A DNA stretch of 64,000 bases from a virus: IMG/VR virus record IMGVR_UViG_3300025137_000018, positions 1 to 64,000 of that record. One strand, 5' to 3'. This document shows positions 27,370 through 35,419 of the stretch, one piece after another. The position numbers were made by a program, and so were the translations under genes. The notes beneath the pieces are model-generated. The model worked only from the letters and a program-made list of their open reading frames with translations. It had not been told where the DNA came from and searched no databases. The number at the start of each line of letters is the position of its first letter. Position 1 is the first letter of the stretch.

Positions 27370-29537
27370 TGAATAATAGTTTAGCAAAACTTCTAGCAAC
27401 AGAAAATATCACGGTACAAGTTGGTAATTATAATACTGCTTGGTTTGATATTAAATCCAGAGTACTAGGTCTTCCTGATTGGAAGGACATGTCAAAAGAC
27501 GTTGAAGATCTTTTTATAGGTCACGAAGTAGGTCATGCATTATTTACTCCATACGAAGGCTGGCACGATAGCCCAGAAAAATTAAAGGGATGTCCTAGGT
27601 CATACATTAATGTAGTTGAAGACGCTAGGATCGAAAAAAACATTAAATCAAAATATCCTGGATTGGTTGGACCAATGGCAAGAGGATATACTTCATTAGT
27701 AGCTAAGGAATTCTTTGGTGATCTTACTGATATTGATTGGGATAATGTAAAACTCATTGATAAAATTAATCTTAAAGCTAAGATTGGTACACTATTAGAT
27801 GTTCCAATGAATTCAGAAGAATCAACATTATATAATGCTACAATGGTTACTGAATCATTCGAAGACGTTTTAAATGTTGTTAGAGATATCTTAGCTTATA
27901 CTAAAGAAAACCAAGAAGATCTAATTCAAAAACCAGAGTCGCTTCCAGACTTTGATGAAAGCGATACTGAAGAAGAAAATAACGATCCTACTAGTCAAGG
28001 TCATGATGATTTTGAAGAAGATGAAGAAGATAGCTCGAGCTCAAACGATGGTGATAATCCAAGCGAACAAGACGAGAATACTCCTTCATCTACTTCATCT
28101 AACGACGAAGCAGTAGCTTCTCCTTTACCAGTGCATAATGATGAAGATGTATCTATTACAGATGAAATCTTTAGAGCAAAGGAAAAGGATTTAATACCTG
28201 AGTCAGCAAATACATTTTATGCTAATGATATCAAGGACGTTACACCCTTTATTATTCCATTTAAAGATTTAATGGTTGAAAGAAAAAAGGTATTAGAAAG
28301 TTTTAATTATGAATTCGACGATGGAACTGTTAATAAAAAACAACTTCTTACAATGAAAATGGAAGTAGAGTTTAAAAAGTACTTAACTAAAGTTAAGAAA
28401 GCAGTTCAACCAGCAGTAAAGGAATTCGAGCAAAAGAAAGCTGCGCATCAATGGCAGTATGCTACTACAGCAAAAACTGGTAGACTTGATGTTAACAAAT
28501 TACACTCATACAAAATATCAGAAGACATTTTTTCACAAACGACTAACCTAGCCAATTCTAAAAATCATGGAATGTTTATGTTAATTGATTATTCTGGATC
28601 AATGTCAGGTGTTTTAAGTAATGTACTAGAGCAATTAATTCATAGCATTATATTCTGTAAATCAGTTAATATACCATTTGATGTATATGCATTTACAACT
28701 GGTGGAAATCACAGCTATGAATCTTATAGAGATGGTGATTTTAATATGGATAATCTATCAATGCCTCAGCTTATTCATTCAGATCTTAAAAAGAATGATT
28801 TTGAATTAGCTTTAAAATATCTTTATGCTAGAATGGAATGTGCTAGAGGATCTCATGATTATTCAATATATGCTAGATGCGAAGAATGGGGATCAACTCC
28901 TTTAAACCATGCTCTAGTTTGTTCACACAAATTAATTAGAAAATTTAAAGCAATAAAAAATCTAGAAAAAGTTAACCTTATGTTAATCACAGATGGCGAT
29001 ACAAACAGATTGAGTATTATTGAAGATAGATCTCTTAGTGACAAGAAGCTTCCTTCTTCTAACTCATACTATGGTTATGATGCTGCAATTAAAACTACTA
29101 TTGACGGCAAAAGAGTAACACTAGCTGGAAGAGGTGTTACTGGTACTAAAAGTCTTTTACAAAATCTTAAGAAAAGATACGGAGTTAACGTTATAGGATT
29201 TTATATTGCTGATTCTAGAGGCGATTTAAATAGTGCTATATTCTCAAGTTATAGAGATCAAAATAAAGATGCTAATGATTGGGATACTAGTTTTGATAAG
29301 CATAAGAAAATCAAGTTAAAGGAAAGAAACAAAAATAAATGTATCGAGTACAAAAACAGTAAAGGCTACGATAATCTTTATATTGTGTTAGACAAAGAGT
29401 TTAGTACAAACGAAGACGAATTTGAAGCCACTTCTGATCAAACTAAAAGCCAAATAACAAGAGCATTTAAAAAGTATAGCTCAAGTAAAAAGGTTAATAA
29501 GAGTTTGATGAGTAAATTTGGCCAAGCAGTAGCATAG
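27369..29537 (+). CDS. VWA-domain protein with N-terminal HExxH motif (CobT-like)
   Basis: 722 residues. Near the N-terminus GHEVGHALFTP (His52, Glu53, His56) followed by VEDARIE (~83-89) has the form of a zincin metallopeptidase site. A long Asp/Glu/Ser linker (~195-260) follows, then a VWA domain with MIDAS loop DYSGSMSG near residue 405. The layout recalls CobT-like subunits that work with MoxR/CobS AAA+ ATPases, and such an ATPase is the next gene. Such pairs occur in marine T4-like phages with unknown substrate. Cobalt chelation is not shown; a protein-remodelling or protease role is equally possible. Confidence 0.85.
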   Translation: MNNSLAKLLATENITVQVGNYNTAWFDIKSRVLGLPDWKDMSKDVEDLFIGHEVGHALFTPYEGWHDSPEKLKGCPRSYINVVEDARIEKNIKSKYPGLVGPMARGYTSLVAKEFFGDLTDIDWDNVKLIDKINLKAKIGTLLDVPMNSEESTLYNATMVTESFEDVLNVVRDILAYTKENQEDLIQKPESLPDFDESDTEEENNDPTSQGHDDFEEDEEDSSSSNDGDNPSEQDENTPSSTSSNDEAVASPLPVHNDEDVSITDEIFRAKEKDLIPESANTFYANDIKDVTPFIIPFKDLMVERKKVLESFNYEFDDGTVNKKQLLTMKMEVEFKKYLTKVKKAVQPAVKEFEQKKAAHQWQYATTAKTGRLDVNKLHSYKISEDIFSQTTNLANSKNHGMFMLIDYSGSMSGVLSNVLEQLIHSIIFCKSVNIPFDVYAFTTGGNHSYESYRDGDFNMDNLSMPQLIHSDLKKNDFELALKYLYARMECARGSHDYSIYARCEEWGSTPLNHALVCSHKLIRKFKAIKNLEKVNLMLITDGDTNRLSIIEDRSLSDKKLPSSNSYYGYDAAIKTTIDGKRVTLAGRGVTGTKSLLQNLKKRYGVNVIGFYIADSRGDLNSAIFSSYRDQNKDANDWDTSFDKHKKIKLKERNKNKCIEYKNSKGYDNLYIVLDKEFSTNEDEFEATSDQTKSQITRAFKKYSSSKKVNKSLMSKFGQAVA

Positions 29538-29586
29538 TGATACTTAGGCTAATTATTTTGCAAATAAATGCAAATAACCCTGTACA
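29536..29586 (+). repeat. 51-bp promoter-upstream repeat, copy 2
   Basis: Begins AGTGATACTTAGGCTAATT at the stop codon of the VWA gene and ends at the -35 TGTACA. Differs from copy 3 (49867-49917) at only two positions. Contains the tandem TGCAAATAA units. Confidence 0.85.
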
Positions 29587-29609
29587 CTGTGCACTAGCTA
29601 TGGTATAAT
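29581..29609 (+). promoter_or_regulatory. Promoter TGTACA-N17-TATAAT for AAA+ ATPase gene
   Basis: TGTACA 29581-29586, 17-base spacer, TATAAT 29604-29609 with upstream ATGG. Same upstream repeat as the VWA promoter, so the two partner genes are probably co-regulated from separate promoters. Confidence 0.85.
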
Positions 29610-29638
29610 AGTTATATAAATTGATAAGGAACTATATT

Positions 29639-30772
29639 ATGAACGTAAATACAAACACAATACTAAAAAGCTTAATGGAAACATATCCAGATAGCACTGT
29701 CTTTAAAAAGGCAGAAATCGTATCCATAGCAAATTCGCTAGGATTTAAAAAGAGTGATTATTCACCTCTAACTTTAACTGATAACAGGACCGATGTCAGA
29801 GGTCAATACGATCTTTCAGCTGTTATCATTCCAATGAGGGAATCTAATACAATGGCTAAAACATCACCAACAGTAGTTGGAATGCAATCAATAGTAAATG
29901 AAGAGAAAACATTCGCTTCAGTTGATCCTACATTCGTACCATGGGGTGCATATTCAGACGTCGTTAAAGTCGTTAAATCTGAAATGTTCTATCCTATCTA
30001 TGTGTCAGGTTTAAGCGGTAATGGTAAAACCTTTATGGTCGAACAAGCCTGTGCTAAAGAAGGTAGAGAGTTTATTAGAGTGCAAATTAATCCAGAGACC
30101 GATGAAGACGATTTAATTGGTGGATTCAGATTGATCAATGGCGAAACGGTTTTCTCCAAAGGCCCAGTTCTAAAAGCTATGGAGAACGGAGCAATTCTTC
30201 TCCTAGATGAAATTGATAGAGCTACTAATAAGATCATGTGTCTTCAGGGAATCCTAGAAGGTAAGCCAGTCCTAGTTAAGAAAACTGGAGAGGTAGTTAA
30301 ACCTACTAATGGATTCAATGTAATAGCAACTGCTAACACAAAAGGTAAAGGGTCAGACGATGGAAGATTCACAGCAGCTTCTATCATTGATGATGCTTTC
30401 CTAGAAAGATTCACAATATCAATCGATCAAGCATTTCCATCAATATCAGTTGAAAAGAAAATTGTTAATAACCACATGAAAAAATTTGGAGAAGTCGACA
30501 GTGATTTCGCTGATAACCTAGTGGGATGGGCCGACATCATAAGAAAAACTTTCTATGATGATGGGGTCGATGAGGTTATTTCAACAAGAAGGTTATGTCA
30601 TATCGCACAAACATTCTCGATCTTTAAAGATAAAATGAAATCAATCGATTTATGTATATCAAGGTTTGACGATGACACAAAAGCAGCATTCCTAGATCTT
30701 TACAGTAAGGTCGATGCAGGTATAGAAACAATTACTGACGAGGATTATAATGGCGAAACAGATCAACTATAA
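29639..30772 (+). CDS. cobS: MoxR/CobS-like AAA+ ATPase
   Basis: 377 residues from the ATG at 29639, chosen because AAGGA lies 9 bases upstream; an in-frame ATG at 29621 lacks a ribosome site. Walker A GLSGNGKT (124-131), Walker B ILLLDEID (186-193), sensor NVIATANTKGKG. The N-terminal ~75 residues form a small helical domain common in phage CobS-like proteins. Partner of the VWA protein upstream: such ATPases remodel a target selected by the VWA subunit. Confidence 0.88.
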   Translation: MNVNTNTILKSLMETYPDSTVFKKAEIVSIANSLGFKKSDYSPLTLTDNRTDVRGQYDLSAVIIPMRESNTMAKTSPTVVGMQSIVNEEKTFASVDPTFVPWGAYSDVVKVVKSEMFYPIYVSGLSGNGKTFMVEQACAKEGREFIRVQINPETDEDDLIGGFRLINGETVFSKGPVLKAMENGAILLLDEIDRATNKIMCLQGILEGKPVLVKKTGEVVKPTNGFNVIATANTKGKGSDDGRFTAASIIDDAFLERFTISIDQAFPSISVEKKIVNNHMKKFGEVDSDFADNLVGWADIIRKTFYDDGVDEVISTRRLCHIAQTFSIFKDKMKSIDLCISRFDDDTKAAFLDLYSKVDAGIETITDEDYNGETDQL

Positions 30773-31037
30773 ATTTAACGAAGGAGCTCTAATTAAAGAG
30801 CTTCAAGCGTATATCGATTCTACGTACGATGCACATTATGGGCAAGGGGGATTACAATCCTCTGAGGTTATAGTGGATCGTGGACATGGTCTAGGATTCT
30901 TCCTAGGTAATGTCGATAAATACAATGCAAGGTACGGGAAAAAAGGTGATGTGAAAGACCACCGAAAGGATCTTATGAAAGTATTGCATTACGCATTACT
31001 TGCTCTCTATGAGCATGATAGGATTAATTCAAACTAA
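30750..31037 (+). CDS. DUF3310-like small protein
   Basis: 95 residues, overlapping the ATPase gene by 23 bases. The C-terminal half (FLGNVDKYNARYGKK, then DLMKVLHYALLALYEHD) resembles the short DUF3310-type phage domain with its KY-RYGKK core and following helix. Molecular function of that family is not established. Confidence 0.65.
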   Translation: MAKQINYKFNEGALIKELQAYIDSTYDAHYGQGGLQSSEVIVDRGHGLGFFLGNVDKYNARYGKKGDVKDHRKDLMKVLHYALLALYEHDRINSN

Positions 31038-31040
31038 CTA

Positions 31041-31069
31041 TGTACATTATGCTAAAAGTATGGTATAAT
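31041..31069 (+). promoter_or_regulatory. Promoter TGTACA-N17-TATAAT for gp45
   Basis: TGTACA 31041-31046, 17-base spacer, TATAAT 31064-31069 with upstream ATGG, 27 bases before the gp45 start. No 51-bp repeat upstream. Confidence 0.85.
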
Positions 31070-31095
31070 ATACTATTAATTAAAAAGGTAATATT

Positions 31096-31767
31096 ATGAA
31101 TATAACAAACGATACTCTCAAGGTATTGAAAAACTTTGCTACCATTAATCCTAACATTGTGATTAAACCTGGTGGTCAACTAAAAACAATTTCTGAAGCT
31201 AAAAACATTATGGCTATCGCTGATGGCACTGATGATTTTCCTACAGAGTTTGGAATCTATGATCTTAATGAATTCTTATCTGTTTCAAATTTGGTACAAG
31301 ATCCAAACTTTGATTTTCAAGATAAAAACGTTAAGATTACTTCAGGTGGTAACACTGTAACATATTTCTTTTCAGAACCAGAGATCTTAACATCTCCTTC
31401 TAAAGAAATTACAATGCCAGACACTGAAGTTGGAATTTCCATTACACAGGAAGTTTTATCACAGGTTCGTAAAGCAGCTGCTGTACTTGGACATACTGAA
31501 ATGTCTATTAAAGGTAGCGGCGGTAAAGTAACACTATCAGTAGTTGATAGTTCAGATGCTACTGCTAACTCATTTGATATTGAGCTCAACGACAATAACG
31601 ATTGTACTGAAGAGTTTAATTTCATCGTAAATATTAATAATCTAAAATTGATCGAAGGTGATTACTTTGTGAATATCAGTTCTAAACTAATTTCACAATG
31701 GACATGTTCATCAATGGCAGTTAAATATTTTATCGCTTTAGAGAAAGCGTCAACATTTGGCGTATAA
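31096..31767 (+). CDS. 45: Sliding clamp gp45
   Basis: 223 residues (T4 228). LKVLKNFATINPNIVIKPGG and the C-terminal ISSKLISQWTCSSMAVKYFIALE match T4-like clamps. The trimeric clamp is loaded by gp44/gp62, tethers gp43 and also activates late promoters with gp55. Here it has its own promoter and is separated from gp44 by two small genes. Confidence 0.92.
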   Translation: MNITNDTLKVLKNFATINPNIVIKPGGQLKTISEAKNIMAIADGTDDFPTEFGIYDLNEFLSVSNLVQDPNFDFQDKNVKITSGGNTVTYFFSEPEILTSPSKEITMPDTEVGISITQEVLSQVRKAAAVLGHTEMSIKGSGGKVTLSVVDSSDATANSFDIELNDNNDCTEEFNFIVNINNLKLIEGDYFVNISSKLISQWTCSSMAVKYFIALEKASTFGV

Positions 31768-31770
31768 ATA
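31763..31770 (+). promoter_or_regulatory. Late-type promoter TATAAATA after gp45
   Basis: Exact TATAAATA overlapping the gp45 stop codon, about 120 bases before the gene at 31887. The leader carries two inverted repeats. Confidence 0.5.
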
Positions 31771-31800
31771 TAATGGTATATTATATACGCAATAGGAATT

Positions 31801-31817
31801 CTCATAAATTTTATGAG
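31801..31817 (+). repeat. Perfect palindrome in leader
   Basis: CTCATAAATTTTATGAG reads as an 8-base inverted repeat around one base. It could be an operator half-site pair or an A/U-rich RNA hairpin preceding the structured hairpin at 31826. Confidence 0.6.
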
Positions 31818-31825
31818 GATATAGT

Positions 31826-31850
31826 GTAAGATGCGGATAACCGGTCTTAC
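31826..31850 (+). promoter_or_regulatory. Leader hairpin with UG/G internal loop, copy A
   Basis: Outer stem GTAAGA/TCTTAC, then TG unpaired on the left and G on the right, inner stem CGG/CCG, loop ATAA. Ends 36 bases before the ATG at 31887. The same architecture occurs before the heat-shock gene (34623-34645). Confidence 0.7.
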
Positions 31851-31886
31851 TAATTATAGTCTAACTTTGATCAAAGGAGAAACAAA

Positions 31887-32156
31887 ATGACTAATCAAGT
31901 AGAAACTCAAGCTGGTGAGCAACAAGAACCAGTACAACTAAGTCTTCAGGACATCTCAACTTTTGTGCAGATAATTGATATCTGTTCTAAAAGAGGTGGC
32001 TTTGAAGGTCAAGAAATGGAAGCTATTGGCGGTCTTAGAAATAGAACTGTCGCATTCCTAAATCAAGCATCTGAAGCCCAAGGCAAAGAAGCTCCGGAAG
32101 GAATGGTTCCAGAAGCAGATCCAGAAATGGTAACTGCTGAAGAAGTAGCAGAATAG
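31887..32156 (+). CDS. Conserved small acidic phage protein
   Basis: 89 residues. The centre, LSLQDISTFVQIIDICSKRG and FEGQEMEAIGGLRNRTVAFL, is a helical pair I recognise as recurrent in marine T4-like phages. The tails are Glu/Gln-rich and disordered. AAGGAG ribosome site; a terminator follows, so it forms a one-gene unit behind a structured leader. The isolated unit suggests high expression; function unknown. Confidence 0.75.
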   Translation: MTNQVETQAGEQQEPVQLSLQDISTFVQIIDICSKRGGFEGQEMEAIGGLRNRTVAFLNQASEAQGKEAPEGMVPEADPEMVTAEEVAE

Positions 32157-32175
32157 TTGAAAGATTAGCCTATTG

Positions 32176-32201
32176 CGGAGGTGGCTCCTCCGTATTTTAT
32201 T
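32176..32201 (+). terminator. Intrinsic terminator
   Basis: Stem CGGAGG/CCTCCG (6 bp), loop TGGCT, followed by TATTTTATT. Ends the unit at 31887. Confidence 0.8.
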
Positions 32202-32224
32202 AATTTTATTATGAAGGATTTATT

Positions 32225-32482
32225 ATGGATCGCAATGAAAAAGCACGCTTAATCGAAGCACTAAAACGAGGTTCTGTTACAGTAACCTTTCAAAAAATTG
32301 ACTCAGACGAAATTAGAGTCATGCCATGTACTCTCAACCCCACAGTTCTAAAAGCTAATGGAATTCAATCTGTTATCGAAAACATCGATCCTAACACAGA
32401 TCACATCGCTGCTTGGTCTCTCGACAAAGACGCATGGAGATCGTTTAGATTGGATACTGTCCTTGGTTGGGAGGTACTATGA
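32225..32482 (+). CDS. WYL_2/DUF2693-like small beta-barrel protein
   Basis: 85 residues. GSVTVTFQKIDSDEIRVMPC followed by TLNP and the end AWSLDKDAWRSFRLDTVLGW match the phage family once called DUF2693 (WYL_2, Sm-like SH3 fold). It is often encoded near replication genes; here it overlaps gp44. Nucleic-acid binding is suggested by the fold, not shown. Confidence 0.75.
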   Translation: MDRNEKARLIEALKRGSVTVTFQKIDSDEIRVMPCTLNPTVLKANGIQSVIENIDPNTDHIAAWSLDKDAWRSFRLDTVLGWEVL

Positions 32483-33417
32483 TGCAAGAATTTCTTTGGG
32501 TAGAGAAATATCGTCCACAAACAATTAGTGATACAATTTTACCAAATTCAATTAAGAAAACTTTTGAAGATATTGTTAAAGGGGGTGACTTACACAATAT
32601 GCTTCTTACCGGCTCAGCCGGCCTTGGTAAAACTACAGTCGCTAAAGCATTGTGTAACGAGTTGTCATTAGATTTTATTATAATTAATGGCTCCGAAGAG
32701 GGTAACATTGATACTCTCAGAGGTAAAATCAAGCAGTTTGCTTCATCGGTATCATTACAGGGTGGCTATAAAGTAGTTATCCTTGATGAAGCAGACTACT
32801 TGAACCCACAATCAACACAACCAGCTTTGCGTGGATTCATAGAAGAATTCTCAGGAAACTGTAGGTTTATATTAACATGCAATTTCAAAAACAGGATTAT
32901 TGATCCACTTCATTCTCGATGTACAACCATTGAGTTTAATGTACCTAAAAAATCAATGCCAAAACTCTGTGATCAATTTCTTAATCGCTGTGAATATATT
33001 CTAAAACAAGAAAATATTACTTACGATCGTAACGTTGTTGCAGAACTTATTATTAAACATATGCCCGACTGGCGTAAAGTTTTAAATGAGTTACAGCGAT
33101 ATAGTACCAGTGGAACAATTGATACTGGAATACTTGTAACGCTTTCTGATGTATCTATTAGTGATTTAATGGAACATCTAAAACTTAAAAACTTTAAACT
33201 TATGCGACAATGGGTTGCAGACAATATTGACACAGAACCAGCTTCACTCTTTCGTAAAGTTTACGATAACATGAATGAATATGTTGATCCTCAAAGTATA
33301 CCGCAACTGGTACTTATTTTGGCCGATTACCAATACAAGAATTCATTTGTTGCTGATCACGAGTTAAATATGGTTGCATGTTTAACTGAAATAATGGCTG
33401 GAGTAAAATTCAAATGA
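32482..33417 (+). CDS. 44: Clamp loader large subunit gp44
   Basis: 311 residues (T4 319). Walker A GSAGLGKTTVAKAL, Walker B VVILDEADYL and the SRC motif LHSRCTTIEF are those of AAA+ clamp-loader subunits. Start set at the second of two tandem ATGs (32479, 32482), 7 bases after GGAGG; an upstream in-frame TTG (32467) is less likely. Opens gp45 with gp62. Confidence 0.93.
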   Translation: MQEFLWVEKYRPQTISDTILPNSIKKTFEDIVKGGDLHNMLLTGSAGLGKTTVAKALCNELSLDFIIINGSEEGNIDTLRGKIKQFASSVSLQGGYKVVILDEADYLNPQSTQPALRGFIEEFSGNCRFILTCNFKNRIIDPLHSRCTTIEFNVPKKSMPKLCDQFLNRCEYILKQENITYDRNVVAELIIKHMPDWRKVLNELQRYSTSGTIDTGILVTLSDVSISDLMEHLKLKNFKLMRQWVADNIDTEPASLFRKVYDNMNEYVDPQSIPQLVLILADYQYKNSFVADHELNMVACLTEIMAGVKFK

Positions 33418-33809
33418 TTAAACCAAATTTATTTAGAAGATCTACAATGTGGATCGTAGATAGCTGGAGAAACGTAATGGATGTTAGATATAATCCCTTA
33501 AAGTATGTTCCAGACCCAAGCTTACAAGCATATTTTATGTTAGTACTATTTGTAATGTGGAGTGCATTCTTTGGCTTAATAGCTATATACTATATAGGAT
33601 TTATTAACTATAGCATTGTTGCAAGTATTTTAGTTCATGCCGCAATATTAATACCAATCGTAATAACTAATGCAATCTTTGTAGATGCCGAAAGAGATGG
33701 ACATGCATGGTTAGCTGAATGGCGAGAAGAACAATCAGTTTACAAAATATTTCTAAGTAGAACTTCTAAGGGAGTTAGAATACTTTGGGATATTGACAAG
33801 GAAGCATAA
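33414..33809 (+). CDS. Membrane protein between clamp-loader genes
   Basis: 131 residues with two strong hydrophobic segments (YFMLVLFVMWSAFFGLIAIY, and IVASILVHAAILIPIVIT) flanked by charged ends. Overlaps gp44 by 4 bases and gp62 by one, so it is translated with the clamp loader. A membrane protein inside this operon is not part of the T4 plan. It might anchor replication at the membrane or modify the envelope; no motif decides. Confidence 0.7.
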   Translation: MIKPNLFRRSTMWIVDSWRNVMDVRYNPLKYVPDPSLQAYFMLVLFVMWSAFFGLIAIYYIGFINYSIVASILVHAAILIPIVITNAIFVDAERDGHAWLAEWREEQSVYKIFLSRTSKGVRILWDIDKEA

Positions 33810-34192
33810 TGAGTAATCCCTTTGATTATCTAAAAGCAATTAATAATTCTAAAAAGAATATTATCGTAGACGACTTATCTGAAAACGAGTATAATGCCTT
33901 TATGGTAAATAGAGGTTTATCATTTTTTCCTGATACTGTTCTTATGGCTAATGAAATGAATATATCACATCATTTAGATAGCAAGCTTCAATTCGATTTT
34001 CTTATAAATATTATTAAGAAAAAGAGTAGATTTACTAAATGGTCTAAGAAGACTGACATAGCAAATCTTGAAGTAATTAAACAATATTATGGATATAGCA
34101 ATGAAAAAGCTAGATCTGTTTTATCATTATTCAGCAATGACGAAATTGCTGATTTGAATCAAAGGATTAGTAAAGGTGGAAGAACTAAATAA
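33809..34192 (+). CDS. 62: Clamp loader small subunit gp62
   Basis: 127 residues, shorter than T4 gp62 (187). NPFDYLKAINNSKKNIIVDD, NRGLSFFPDTVLMANEMN and FLINIIKKKSRFTKW are typical. Forms the 4:1 loader with gp44. Order 45-44-62-regA-43 is as in T4, with insertions. Confidence 0.9.
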   Translation: MSNPFDYLKAINNSKKNIIVDDLSENEYNAFMVNRGLSFFPDTVLMANEMNISHHLDSKLQFDFLINIIKKKSRFTKWSKKTDIANLEVIKQYYGYSNEKARSVLSLFSNDEIADLNQRISKGGRTK

Positions 34193-34598
34193 CAGCCCAA
34201 TACAAGATTGGACACCTGGTTCGATGCTAGAAGTATCACTCAATGAACCAGACGATTTTCTAAAAGTAAGAGAAACATTAACCAGAATTGGAGTGGCTTC
34301 TCGCAAAGAAAGTAAACTATATCAATCGTGTCATATTCTGCATAAGCAGGGTAGATACTTTATTGTACATTTTAAAGAATTATTTCTATTAGATGGAAAA
34401 CCATCCAATCTATTAGAAAACGATGTTCAGCGACGCAACACAATTGCAACGCTGTTATCAGATTGGGGGTTGGTCTCTATGATTGAACCTAATCTGTTTA
34501 AGGACGTAGCACCTTTGAGACAAATCAAAGTGATACCACACAAAGATAAAGCTCTTTGGGAATTATGTCCAAAATATAACATAGGAAACACAAACTAA
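34176..34598 (+). CDS. regA: Translational repressor RegA
   Basis: 140 residues (T4 122). FLKVRETLTRIGVASRK, LYQSCHILHKQGRYFIVHFK and LLSDWGLVSMIEP align closely with T4 RegA, which binds ribosome sites of early mRNAs and blocks translation. A GTG at 34176, inside the end of gp62, gives 16 extra residues; the ATG at 34224 (MLEVSLNEPDDFLKV) matches the T4 N-terminus better but has a weak ribosome site. Start uncertain, identity firm. Confidence 0.9.
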   Translation: MEELNNSPIQDWTPGSMLEVSLNEPDDFLKVRETLTRIGVASRKESKLYQSCHILHKQGRYFIVHFKELFLLDGKPSNLLENDVQRRNTIATLLSDWGLVSMIEPNLFKDVAPLRQIKVIPHKDKALWELCPKYNIGNTN

Positions 34599-34610
34599 CT
34601 TCCTAAGTTG

Positions 34611-34618
34611 TATAAATA
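34611..34618 (+). promoter_or_regulatory. Late-type promoter TATAAATA before Hsp20 gene
   Basis: Exact TATAAATA in the gap after regA, with a structured hairpin beginning 5 bases later and the Hsp20 start 62 bases downstream. Confidence 0.6.
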
Positions 34619-34622
34619 AACG

Positions 34623-34645
34623 TGGATGCCGAATAATCGGGTCCA
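34623..34645 (+). promoter_or_regulatory. Leader hairpin with UG/G internal loop, copy B
   Basis: Outer stem TGGA/TCCA, TG unpaired on the left and G on the right, inner stem CCGA/TCGG, loop ATAA. Ends 34 bases before the Hsp20 ATG; the sequence around the start (AGGAGAAACTAAAATG) also mirrors that of copy A (31826-31850). Confidence 0.7.
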
Positions 34646-34679
34646 TATATTAATCTTGCTTTAAATAGGAGAAACTAAA

Positions 34680-35135
34680 ATGGTAAGAAATGCAATGAAC
34701 GTGCCGCGTTCCCTCTTTATTGGATTTGATCCAATATTAAACGAACTTGAAAGAATCCACCAAGCTGGAAGATCTCAAGATAATTACCCTCCACACAACG
34801 TTGTGAAAATCGATGACGATAATTTCAATATCGAACTTGCAGTTGCTGGATTTTCTAATGATGATATTTCATTAGAAGTAAAGGACGGTATTCTTTTAAT
34901 AAAAGGTCAACATAATGAAGACGATGAACGTGAATATGCACATAAAGGTATATCATCCCGCAAATTTGAGAAGTCCTTCCGACTCTCAGAATTTGTCGTA
35001 ATAGACGGGGCTAATCTAGTGAACGGAATACTTGTGGTTAACGCCAGAGTTGAGGTTCCAGAAGAGAGGCGTCCTAGGAAGATCGAAATCGGGTCTGCTG
35101 GGGCATCAAAGAAGAAGGAATTTATTCAAGAATAG
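34680..35135 (+). CDS. hsp20: Small heat-shock protein (Hsp20/IbpA-like)
   Basis: 151 residues with an alpha-crystallin domain: YPPHNVVKIDDDNFNIELAV, GILLIKGQHNED, and the end ASKKKEFIQE. An ATP-independent holdase; Hsp20 is a hallmark of marine T4-like phages, where it probably protects newly made virion proteins. Behind a late-type promoter and the copy B hairpin. Confidence 0.93.
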   Translation: MVRNAMNVPRSLFIGFDPILNELERIHQAGRSQDNYPPHNVVKIDDDNFNIELAVAGFSNDDISLEVKDGILLIKGQHNEDDEREYAHKGISSRKFEKSFRLSEFVVIDGANLVNGILVVNARVEVPEERRPRKIEIGSAGASKKKEFIQE

Positions 35136-35192
35136 ATTCCGGTGAGCAGCGAAAACTCAGTGGATTGTTTAACAATTTACTGGAGTCAAATC

Positions 35193-35312
35193 ATGGGTTA
35201 CATACGTAAACACAAGGATGGCATTAGGACTGGATTCGAATTAGTGTTAATCATGGCTGGGATATTTGCAGTATCACCAATCATAATTTATCTGCAATTG
35301 AATTCATATTAA
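35193..35312 (+). CDS. 39-residue membrane peptide
   Basis: Starts MGYIRKHKDGIRTG, then one hydrophobic segment FELVLIMAGIFAVSPIIIYL. ACTGGAG lies 9 bases before the ATG and a terminator follows directly. A positive-inside single-pass membrane peptide; function unknown. Confidence 0.55.
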   Translation: MGYIRKHKDGIRTGFELVLIMAGIFAVSPIIIYLQLNSY

Positions 35313-35327
35313 TGACTAAGCTTAGTC

Positions 35328-35354
35328 GGGGGAGTCATCTCCCCCTACTTTTTT
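35328..35354 (+). terminator. Intrinsic terminator before gp43
   Basis: Perfect stem GGGGGAG/CTCCCCC, loop TCAT, then a T-rich tail with six T in a row. Separates the Hsp20 unit from the polymerase promoter. Confidence 0.88.
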
Positions 35355-35365
35355 CATTTTACATG

Positions 35366-35394
35366 TGTACATATGCAGTAAAGTATGGTATAAT
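35366..35394 (+). promoter_or_regulatory. Promoter TGTACA-N17-TATAAT for DNA polymerase
   Basis: TGTACA 35366-35371, 17-base spacer, TATAAT 35389-35394 with upstream ATGG, 26 bases before the gp43 start. Confidence 0.85.
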
Positions 35395-35419
35395 AGACTA
35401 TATTATCAAAGGTGAATGA

